Positions 7,582 through 14,374 of a stretch of 32,778 bases of DNA are shown piece by piece. The translations under genes and the position numbers were made by a program. Position 1 is the stretch's first letter, and the number at the start of each line of letters is the position of its first letter. The DNA is from Propionibacteriaceae bacterium. GTDB lineage: Bacteria > Actinomycetota > Actinomycetes > Propionibacteriales > Propionibacteriaceae. The DNA lies in assembly GCA_030528545.1 (NCBI GenBank), contig JAUMYR010000018.1:1-32778 (forward strand). Reading direction: 5' to 3'. Below the pieces are notes generated by a model. That model searched no databases and was not told the DNA's origin. It was given only the letters and a program-made list of their open reading frames with translations.

Positions 7582-7600
7582 TAAAGTAAGGCATACCTGA
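7582..7600. promoter_or_regulatory. Probable iron box, weaker match
   Basis: TAAAGTAAGGCATACCTGA matches about 13 of 19 positions of the DtxR/IdeR consensus, with the right-hand half-site better preserved. It is the only such site before the plus-strand ABC pair at 7901 and is about 300 bp upstream of it. I see no convincing -35/-10 pair, so the assignment rests on the palindrome and context. Confidence 0.45.
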
Positions 7601-7900
7601 TTAGTCTCAGCTATGGTTCGGATGGAAAGACCTGTGTTGGCTCCTCGCGTGTCGCAAGTGGACTCCCCGAGCGAGGTGAAGCCCAATCTGGGGTATGCCG
7701 CCGGGCTAGGCCCCTGGTCTCACCGCCGCCTCGGTACCCCTCGCGCGCTCAATCCGCGTGGTTTCGTTGCCTCCGGTTTTGGGTACCCGTTCGCCGTGAG
7801 GTTTGGCCCAGCCCGGACTGGGGATGGCAACCGTAGGACCACGTGATATGAACCGCGCTGCGCGGCAGCCTCTTCGGAGAAGAACGTCATAAGGAAACAG

Positions 7901-9664
7901 ATGAGCGAACAACGAACCACCTTCTGGCAGATCGCGAAACCCGCGCATCGGGAACTTCTCATATCCGGGCTGCTCGCCGCGGTCGCGGCCGTACTATCGC
8001 TGGCACCAGTGATCCTGCTCACCGAGCTCGCCCGTGCCGTGTTTCCGGCCTTTTCCGGTGAGGGCATCAACACCGGGCTGGTGTGGGGCCTGATCGGCGG
8101 CCTCGCCGCCGCGACCGTGCTGCACAGCCTCACCGTGAAGAAAAGCTATCAGGTCAGCCACTGGGCCGACGGCACCCTCGCCGAAGACATTCGCCAGCGA
8201 CAAATCACGAAGCTGTCCCAGCTTCCGCTGGCCTGGTTTACCCGAAACTCCTCGGGCAAAGTGAAGAAATTCGTGCAGGATGACGTGAACAAGATCCACA
8301 TGCTCATCGCGCACGGCGCACCCGACTACACCTCAAGCGTGCTCGTGCCGATACTCAGCGTCGCATACCTGTTTATCGTCGACTGGCGGCTCGGATTCGT
8401 CGCGCTCATCCCGCTCACCCTCACGCTCGCGACAATCCCGTTCATGCTGCGGGACTTCTCGGCCAAGGCGGAACAGTTCACCCGCGGCCAGAAGGAACTC
8501 AACTCATCCATCGTCGAACTGGTTCGCGGCATCGGCGTTATCAAGGTCTTCCAGCCCAAAGGTCGGAACCAGGGCACCTTCATCGCCCGGTCCAGGGAGT
8601 TCGGAATGTTCTACCTGGACTGGGTACGCGCCACCGTCCATGCCTCCGCCCTCGCGCGGATCTTCACCTCACCCGTGTTCAGCCTCTTCGTCGTCGTCGC
8701 CACGGGCCCCTGGCTCGTCGCCTCGCACGGGGCCAGTCCGATCGCCGTGCTGGCCGCGTTGCTGCTGATCAACAACATCGCCAGCCCGCTCATGATGCTC
8801 GCCCAGATGAGCAGCATGTATAAGGAGGCCAACGAAGCGGCGGCCGAGCTGACCGATTTCCTCAACATTCCGGTGCTGCCCGAACCAGGCGGCGATGCGC
8901 GACCAGGCGACAACAGCATCCGCTTCGATGATCTGAGCTTCGCCTACGTCGAGGACACCACGGTACTCGATCGGGTATCCGCCCGGCTGGAACCCGGATC
9001 AGTCACCGCGCTCGTCGGCCCCTCGGGTGCGGGAAAATCTACGCTGGCCCAGCTCATCCCCCGGCTGCTCGATCCGACCAGCGGCGAGGTGCTCATCGGC
9101 GGGGTAGCCACCACCGAGCTGAGCGCCAAACAGCTCTATGGCCGCATCGGTTTTGTTTTCCAGGACTCCTACCTCATGCAGCTCAGCGTCCGCGACAATA
9201 TCCGGCTAGCCAGCCCCGAGGCCACCGACGCCGACGTCATTCGCGCCGCCACCGCGGCCCAGATCCACGAGCGGATCACCGCTCTTCCGCGGGGCTACGA
9301 TTCGGTGATCGGGGAGGACGCCCATTTGTCGGGCGGCGAGAAGCAGCGCATCGCCATCGCCCGCGCGATCCTGCGCGACGCGCCGATCCTGGTCCTCGAT
9401 GAGGCCACCGCCTTCGCCGATCCGGACTCCGAAGCCGCGATCCAGCAGGCGATAACCACCCTGGTTGCTGGCCGCACCCTCGTGGTGATCGCGCATCGCC
9501 TGCACACCATCGCCGACGCCGATACCATCCTGGTACTCGACGACGGGCGCATCATCGAAGCCGGCTCCCACGATGCGCTCCTTGAAGCCCGAGGCAAGTA
9601 CGCCGGCATGTGGGAACGCTACGACCGGTTCCGGCGCCACCATGTCAAGGAGGCTGTGGCATGA
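7901..9664 (+). CDS. ABC transporter, fused TM-ATPase half (YbtP/IrtA-like)
   Basis: This 587-residue protein joins an N-terminal six-helix type IV (exporter-fold) membrane domain (about 1-325) to a C-terminal ATPase domain. Walker A 'GPSGAGKST' is at 373-381, the signature 'LSGGEKQ' at 476-482 and Walker B 'LVLDEATAFADPDSE' near 498-510. The divergent 'AFADPDSE' after Walker B, in place of the usual 'SALDxxTE', is characteristic of the YbtP/YbtQ/IrtAB siderophore group. Those heterodimers have an exporter fold but act in ferric-siderophore import in Yersinia and mycobacteria. No siderophore-interaction (FAD) domain is fused here, unlike IrtA. AAGGA precedes the ATG. The stop overlaps the next gene by 4 nt, so the two halves are co-translated. 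Confidence 0.9.
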   Translation: MSEQRTTFWQIAKPAHRELLISGLLAAVAAVLSLAPVILLTELARAVFPAFSGEGINTGLVWGLIGGLAAATVLHSLTVKKSYQVSHWADGTLAEDIRQRQITKLSQLPLAWFTRNSSGKVKKFVQDDVNKIHMLIAHGAPDYTSSVLVPILSVAYLFIVDWRLGFVALIPLTLTLATIPFMLRDFSAKAEQFTRGQKELNSSIVELVRGIGVIKVFQPKGRNQGTFIARSREFGMFYLDWVRATVHASALARIFTSPVFSLFVVVATGPWLVASHGASPIAVLAALLLINNIASPLMMLAQMSSMYKEANEAAAELTDFLNIPVLPEPGGDARPGDNSIRFDDLSFAYVEDTTVLDRVSARLEPGSVTALVGPSGAGKSTLAQLIPRLLDPTSGEVLIGGVATTELSAKQLYGRIGFVFQDSYLMQLSVRDNIRLASPEATDADVIRAATAAQIHERITALPRGYDSVIGEDAHLSGGEKQRIAIARAILRDAPILVLDEATAFADPDSEAAIQQAITTLVAGRTLVVIAHRLHTIADADTILVLDDGRIIEAGSHDALLEARGKYAGMWERYDRFRRHHVKEAVA

Positions 9665-11403
9665 TTCGCATCTTCTACGCGATCAGCGACTCCCGTAACC
9701 GTCGCCTGCTGACTATTCTGCTGGCGCTCATCGTGACCTCGTCGGCTGCTCTCGCCGCTGGGCTGGTATCCATCGCGCTCTTCTTTGACGCCCTCTTCTC
9801 CGATGGCCCCGGCCCCGCGGGAGCCTACGTGCTATGGACGCTCCTCGCCGTCGCGGTATATGCCGCCGCCGATTGGGCGACCGAAGTCATCGCACAGAAC
9901 GTCAGCAGCGAGTACATCCAGCGCATTCACCGGCTACTCGCGGATCAGGCGGTGGAACTGCCGCTTGGCTTCTTCGAGGTCGACCGCTCCGGGCAATTAG
10001 GAGTCACCGCCACCACCGGGGCCTTCTTCGCGGCAAACGCACCCGGCACGATGCTGCGTCCCATCATGCACGGCGCCGTCTCAGCAGGGCTAGGCAGCGT
10101 CTTCCTCACCTTCATCGACTGGCGCATCGGCGTCCTCGCCATGTCGTTAGCGTCCATCGTCCTCATCAGCTACCGGCGGCTGATCGCCCGCTACAAAGCA
10201 ACCGAGCGGGTGCGCGGCGAACAGGCAGAGCGCACCGCCGCTCAGGTGCTTGAGTTCGCACAGGTGCAGCCAGTGCTGCGGGCAGCCGGTCCCGGTTCCA
10301 TCGGAGAACGCAGCGTGCGTCAGGCCATGCGCGAACAGTTGCTAACCCTGCGCCGCACCCAACGCACCGGGCAGGACGTCATGAGCCGTCTCGGCACGAT
10401 CGTCAGCCTCGGCACCGTGGCCATCTACGCGGCAGCCACGGGATTGCTGGTGACCGGGCAGCTGAGGCCAGGCACCTTTCTCGGCATCGTTGTCCTAGTG
10501 TTCAGCCTCTCCCGGCTCGCTGCGGCCGCGCTCCCCTTCGGCGAGGGCCTACAGGCGGCCCACAACACCCTGGATGAGGTGCAGAAGATACTCCAGGCAA
10601 AGACCCTGCCCGAACCGTCCGTGCCGGCCGAACCCAGAGGGTATGGCGTCGAGTTCGATGAGGTGAGCTTCGGATACCAGCCTGGCTCCCCGGTCGTGCG
10701 GAACGTGAGTTTCCGGGTAGCGCCGGGCACCACGACGGCCCTCGTCGGACCGAGCGGATCGGGTAAGAGCACCCTGCTCAAGCTCGCCGCCCGCTTCTAC
10801 GATGTGGACCAGGGCACCGTGCGCATTGGCGGAACCGATGTGCGCGCGCTCGGAACCCGCCGCGTGCTCGACTCGCTGGCGATGGTCTTCCAGGACGTGT
10901 ACCTCTTCGAGGACACCCTGTACGAAAACATCCGGCTCGGCCGGGTCGATGCCACCCACGAAGAGATCCTGCGAGCCGCCGAGGCCGCCGGGGTCACCGA
11001 GATCGCCGAGCGGCTTCCCGAAGGGTTCGACACGATCATCAGCGAGGGCGGACAGAACCTCTCCGGCGGGCAGCGGCAGCGCGTCTCCATCGCCCGTGCC
11101 CTCCTGAAAGACGCCCCCGTGGTGCTGCTCGACGAAGCTACCAGCTCTCTCGATGTCGATAACGAACACCTCATCCTGGACGGGCTGAAAGCGCTCTCCG
11201 GGGATCGCACCACCATCGTGATCGCCCACCGCCTGCACACCATCATCGACGCCGACCAGATCGTCGTCCTCAATGCCCAGGGGGAGGCCGAGGCTATCGG
11301 AACCCACGAGGAGTTGCTGGCTTCAAGCGAGCGCTATCGGCGGTTCTGGGGAGAGAAAAGCATGGCCAGCAACTGGCGGCTGCCGAAACCTACCACCGCC
11401 TGA
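9661..11403 (+). CDS. ABC transporter, fused TM-ATPase half (YbtQ/IrtB-like)
   Basis: This 580-residue partner of the preceding half-transporter has a membrane domain at about 1-310 and an ATPase domain at about 325-575. Walker A 'GPSGSGKST' is at 363-371; the signature 'LSGGQRQRVSIA' and Walker B 'VVLLDEATSSLD' follow. The ATG at 9661 is preferred because AAGGAGG lies just upstream and the start overlaps the previous stop as ATGA. An in-frame ATG at 9610 would lie inside the upstream gene and add residues that match nothing. The two halves most likely form a heterodimer in the cytoplasmic membrane, moving the metallophore or its ferric complex. A hairpin at 11409-11435 follows the stop and separates this unit from the convergent ECF genes. 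Confidence 0.9.
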   Translation: MIRIFYAISDSRNRRLLTILLALIVTSSAALAAGLVSIALFFDALFSDGPGPAGAYVLWTLLAVAVYAAADWATEVIAQNVSSEYIQRIHRLLADQAVELPLGFFEVDRSGQLGVTATTGAFFAANAPGTMLRPIMHGAVSAGLGSVFLTFIDWRIGVLAMSLASIVLISYRRLIARYKATERVRGEQAERTAAQVLEFAQVQPVLRAAGPGSIGERSVRQAMREQLLTLRRTQRTGQDVMSRLGTIVSLGTVAIYAAATGLLVTGQLRPGTFLGIVVLVFSLSRLAAAALPFGEGLQAAHNTLDEVQKILQAKTLPEPSVPAEPRGYGVEFDEVSFGYQPGSPVVRNVSFRVAPGTTTALVGPSGSGKSTLLKLAARFYDVDQGTVRIGGTDVRALGTRRVLDSLAMVFQDVYLFEDTLYENIRLGRVDATHEEILRAAEAAGVTEIAERLPEGFDTIISEGGQNLSGGQRQRVSIARALLKDAPVVLLDEATSSLDVDNEHLILDGLKALSGDRTTIVIAHRLHTIIDADQIVVLNAQGEAEAIGTHEELLASSERYRRFWGEKSMASNWRLPKPTTA

Positions 11404-11408
11404 CGAGG

Positions 11409-11435
11409 TCTGGCTGTCCGCCGGTTACAGCCGGA
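11409..11435. terminator. Hairpin terminator between convergent units
   Basis: TCTGGCTGT (11409-11417) pairs with ACAGCCGGA (11427-11435), nine pairs with one G-T wobble, across a 9-nt loop. It lies in the 39-bp gap between the plus-strand ABC gene and the minus-strand ECF ATPase gene, so it can serve both directions. No T-tract follows on either side, which is common in high-GC actinobacteria but lowers certainty. Confidence 0.5.
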
Positions 11436-11442
11436 GGGGTCA

Positions 11443-12918
11443 TCAGAGGGTTCCCATCAGGAAACCCATCACATCGCGCAGCACACCCGCTTCACAGCGG
11501 GAGGCCAGTTCGACCTTCCCATCACTGATGTGCAGGAGGAAGTCACAGCATTGGGCGAGCAGTTCGACGTCATGGGTCACCACGAAGACCGTGCGCCCCT
11601 GACTCGTCAGCTTCTCCAATTCCTGGGCCACCTGCCGCATGTGCCGGTAGTCCAGCCCACTCGTCGGCTCGTCGAAAACGATCACCTCACGACCGCTCAC
11701 CAGGGCCCCCGCGATGGCCACCCGCTGCCGTTCGCCACCGGAAAGCGACATCGGATGCCGCTCCCGCTTCTCCAGCAGGTTCAAGGCGGAGAGCACCTCG
11801 GTGATCTCGGACTCCCTGCCCCGCTGGGATCTCTCAGCCCCCATCACGAGGTCGCTGTCGATGCTCTCGCCAAAAAGCTGGTGATTGACATCCTGCATTA
11901 CCAGATAGGAGTGCTTCAGGCGTTCTCTCGGTTTCCGGTAAGCCCGTTCCTGGTAATGCAGGATCCCCTTCACCTTGGGTTCCAGCCCGGTGAGAGACCG
12001 GACGAAGGTCGATTTTCCGGCCCCATTCTTGCCCACCACTCCGATGATCTGCCCCCGGGGCAGCTCAAGGCGCTCGATACTCAGCGCTGGCCGGGGCATC
12101 CCGGGGTAGCGGAAGCTGAAGGACTCCAAAACGAGTTCTCCGGCATTCGGGCCGCGTCCTCCTTTCGTCTCGGGGACGGGACGGGTCGATCTCAGACCCA
12201 TGCCATGCAATTCGGCGTCTTCGAGGGCGCGGAACTCCTCGCCGGTGAACTCCGCGGCGACCCGGCCCGCCCTCAGATAGACCACGCGGTCGACCAGTCC
12301 CGCGAGGTAGTAGAGGCGGTGCTCGGCGATGAGGATGGTCTTGCCCTGCTCCTTCCACCGTGAGACGATCCGCCTCAGCTCTTCGACGGCACCCACATCG
12401 AGATTGGACGATGGCTCGTCGAGCAGGAGCACCTGCGGTTCCATCGCGGCGACGGCAGCGCAGGCCACCTTTTGCTTCTCTCCTCCGGAGAGCGCGAGCA
12501 GACTCCTCGACCCGAGACCCTCCATCCCGAAATCGCGTTCGACATCCGCTATTCGCCGGATGATCTCGGCCGGCGGAACACCCAGGTTCTCGCAGCCAAA
12601 CGCCAGCTCGCTCCTGACATCAAGGGTGAAGAATTGTGACTTCGGGTTTTGGAAGACCGACCCGACTGTCTCGGCGATATCGTAGGCGTCCCGATAGGTG
12701 ATCACCTCACCCCCGAGCACGACCTCACCGGAAACCTGTGCCTGGAAGAAGTAGCGCGCCACTCCATTGACCAGGCGCAGCAGGCTGGTCTTGCCACACC
12801 CTGACTCCCCGCACAGCAGCACGACCTCGCCGGGCTCCACCCGCAGATCGACGCCGTCGAGCACCGGCGCGGCGTCCTCACCCTCGTAGGTCATCGTCAC
12901 ATTGCGCAGCTCGATCAT
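11443..12918 (-). CDS. ECF transporter ATPase, fused double-domain A component
   Basis: This 491-residue protein carries two ATPase domains in tandem, equivalent to EcfA1 and EcfA2 fused (YkoD/CbiO-like). The first domain shows Walker A 'GESGCGKTS' (37-45), the Q-loop 'VFQNPKSQFFT' typical of ECF ATPases, signature 'LSGGEKQKVA' and Walker B 'VLLLDEPSSNLD'. The second shows 'GKNGAGKST', 'VMQDVNHQLFGES', 'LSGGERQRVA' and 'VIVFDEPTSGLD'. It energises the T and S components encoded immediately upstream; its ATG overlaps the T-component stop by 4 nt. It is the last gene of the long biosynthetic operon, which implies co-expression with the NRPSs. ECF systems usually import vitamins or metal ions. 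In this context import of the metal-loaded metallophore is the natural inference. Confidence 0.92.
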   Translation of the reverse strand: MIELRNVTMTYEGEDAAPVLDGVDLRVEPGEVVLLCGESGCGKTSLLRLVNGVARYFFQAQVSGEVVLGGEVITYRDAYDIAETVGSVFQNPKSQFFTLDVRSELAFGCENLGVPPAEIIRRIADVERDFGMEGLGSRSLLALSGGEKQKVACAAVAAMEPQVLLLDEPSSNLDVGAVEELRRIVSRWKEQGKTILIAEHRLYYLAGLVDRVVYLRAGRVAAEFTGEEFRALEDAELHGMGLRSTRPVPETKGGRGPNAGELVLESFSFRYPGMPRPALSIERLELPRGQIIGVVGKNGAGKSTFVRSLTGLEPKVKGILHYQERAYRKPRERLKHSYLVMQDVNHQLFGESIDSDLVMGAERSQRGRESEITEVLSALNLLEKRERHPMSLSGGERQRVAIAGALVSGREVIVFDEPTSGLDYRHMRQVAQELEKLTSQGRTVFVVTHDVELLAQCCDFLLHISDGKVELASRCEAGVLRDVMGFLMGTL

Positions 12919-13655
12919 GCGCCACCGCCCACGACCACCATGCCGAGTGCCACCACAAGCAGCAGAATCGCGATGCCATCGGCGGTCCGGAACCCAATGG
13001 TGCAGATGCTGGTCCTTTCCCGGCCCGAGCCTAGACCGCGGGTGACCGCTGACATCGATAATTCGTTACCGATGCCGACCACGGAGACCAGTAACGGCAC
13101 GAGCCGGTATTCCAGCATCCTGACGGGCTGGCGAATCCCCCCGATTCCGCGCATCCGCATGGCGGTCCTGATACTGCGATATTCCTCTTCCACCGTCGGG
13201 ACGAAGCGGAAGATGATCGCCGCCGGGATGGTCAGCGCCTCCGGGCAGCGCAGCCGCTGCATCGCGGCGATGAACTCGGTGGCGGTCGTCGTGCGCAGCG
13301 CATACAAACCGCACGTCATCCCGGGCAGAATGAGCGAGAGCCCTCCAAACCAGCTGAGGCTCAGAGCGAGGAAGGCGTTGTCTCCAGGCAATAGCTGCCA
13401 CAGCGCTAGGGGAAGCCCGGCCAGTACCGCATAGGTCACCAGGTACCGCACCGCCGTGGCATACCTGAGTGAGAGCGCGAAGAGGACGAAAGGCGCGGCG
13501 ACCAGCATCCACCGCCCGGCCTCGACGAGCGCGGAACCATCCCCAGACGTGGACAGAAGGACCCCAGAGACGACCACGACAATGAGTAGCTTTGTCCGGG
13601 GATCCAGAGACAGCCCACCGGCCCGACCCCCTGATCCAGGGAAGACCTCACTCAT
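12915..13655 (-). CDS. ECF transporter transmembrane T component (CbiQ/EcfT family)
   Basis: This 246-residue membrane protein begins with the CbiQ-type 'LDPRTKLL' entry (17-24) to the first helix and has about five hydrophobic segments. It carries the two coupling motifs that contact the ATPases, seen here as 'AMRMRGIGG' and 'AVTRGLGSG' (x-R-G signatures). The start overlaps the preceding S-component stop as TAATG, and the end overlaps the ATPase start. It is the scaffold linking substrate capture to the double ATPase. Length and motif order are normal for EcfT. Confidence 0.9.
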   Translation of the reverse strand: MSEVFPGSGGRAGGLSLDPRTKLLIVVVVSGVLLSTSGDGSALVEAGRWMLVAAPFVLFALSLRYATAVRYLVTYAVLAGLPLALWQLLPGDNAFLALSLSWFGGLSLILPGMTCGLYALRTTTATEFIAAMQRLRCPEALTIPAAIIFRFVPTVEEEYRSIRTAMRMRGIGGIRQPVRMLEYRLVPLLVSVVGIGNELSMSAVTRGLGSGRERTSICTIGFRTADGIAILLLVVALGMVVVGGGA

Positions 13656-14281
13656 TACACGATTTTCGCACGCCGGAAATGCTTGTTGAAGATCCGCAGC
13701 CCCAAGAACCCGCCGATGAGACCGGACACGAAGGTCGCGGCGATAATGATCGCGTAGAGATAGCCTTGCTGCCCGATATCGGCCATGCCCTGGGCCATCG
13801 CAGCACCATACTTGCGTGCGATCTCACTACCCTCGATGAAGTTCCTGGTGGCGAAAAACAGCGGGATGTAGGTCGCTGTGGCCGCCAGCGATGTGACCGC
13901 ATAGGCCAGCACGCTATTCCTGGCGCTCTGGTATTTCCCAGACCACAGGAGGGCCTCCGCGATCAGCGACAGCACCAGCCCGATGATTAGGTTGTAGGGG
14001 CCCAGCCCCAGGAGGATGCTGACCAGCCCCGAGATGAGCGCCATGATGAAAAGCATGCCTGGCTTCTTCACCTTGGAGTAGAACAGCATGGTCGGAATGC
14101 CGAGCACCAGGCCCTGCATCGAGCTAATCATCACATACGTCACCGGGGTCACCCCTAGCATCGCGACGATCAGGCCGACAAAACTGTTGATGACGAAGAA
14201 GACTCCGATCGTCATGAAATCCTTGATATTCAGCCGCTGGCGACCTGAATCCTGGCCGTTGACCTTCACTTGGTTGTCCAT
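13655..14281 (-). CDS. ECF transporter substrate-capture S component (MptD/Trep_Strep-like)
   Basis: This 208-residue hydrophobic protein has about six membrane spans. Two features recall the MptD or Trep_Strep family of ECF S components: the opening 'LNIKDFMTIGVFFVINSF' and the later 'GLGPYNLIIGLVLSLIAEALLW'. Substrates of this family are poorly defined. As I recall, related transporter genes occur in the equibactin siderophore locus of Streptococcus equi, which supports a metallophore substrate. A GAGAGG ribosome site precedes the ATG. It is separated from the upstream NRPS by 93 nt containing a hairpin. The conserved N-terminal cytosolic lead (residues 1-20) and basic C-terminus are consistent with an S component that pairs with the dedicated T/A genes next to it. 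Confidence 0.82.
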   Translation of the reverse strand: MDNQVKVNGQDSGRQRLNIKDFMTIGVFFVINSFVGLIVAMLGVTPVTYVMISSMQGLVLGIPTMLFYSKVKKPGMLFIMALISGLVSILLGLGPYNLIIGLVLSLIAEALLWSGKYQSARNSVLAYAVTSLAATATYIPLFFATRNFIEGSEIARKYGAAMAQGMADIGQQGYLYAIIIAATFVSGLIGGFLGLRIFNKHFRRAKIV

Positions 14282-14334
14282 AATTCCTCTCCCGAATAGT
14301 CTTTATGAGCTATTTACTTACCAATTCCTGCCCG

Positions 14335-14368
14335 GCCTGCGATGGCACGAACACCCTTCTCCGCAGGC
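14335..14368. repeat. Intercistronic hairpin between NRPS and ECF genes
   Basis: GCCTGCG (14335-14341) and CGCAGGC (14362-14368) are perfect complements separated by 20 nt, lying just after the NRPS stop in the 93-nt gap before the ECF S gene. There is no T-tract. It could be an mRNA-stability element or a partial terminator that sets transporter levels relative to the synthetase. Confidence 0.45.
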
Positions 14369-14374
14369 GCTTGC

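Larger units (their letters stand above)
7319..7900. other. Divergent regulatory region with two iron-box-like sites and a long leader
   Basis: This 0.6 kb region separates the minus-strand exporter/tailoring operon from the plus-strand YbtPQ-like pair. It contains a strong iron box with a matching promoter for the minus operon (7336-7365) and a weaker one (7582-7600) about 300 bp upstream of the plus-strand genes. The ~300 nt between the second box and the start at 7901 has no gene that I can support. It contains a GGTACCC (7733-7739)/GGGTACC (7781-7787) inverted repeat and a GC palindrome at 7853-7865, which may fold in the 5' leader. Confidence 0.55.

Noticed and set aside
7613..7846. 77-codon plus-strand frame in the divergent regulatory region
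   Set aside because: No ribosome binding site; its ATG is 13 nt after the iron box, where the promoter or leader is expected; no recognisable motif.
9610..9660. Upstream in-frame ATG extension of the second YbtPQ-like half-transporter
   Set aside because: It lies inside the preceding gene and has no family-like residues, whereas ATG 9661 has AAGGAGG and an ATGA overlap.
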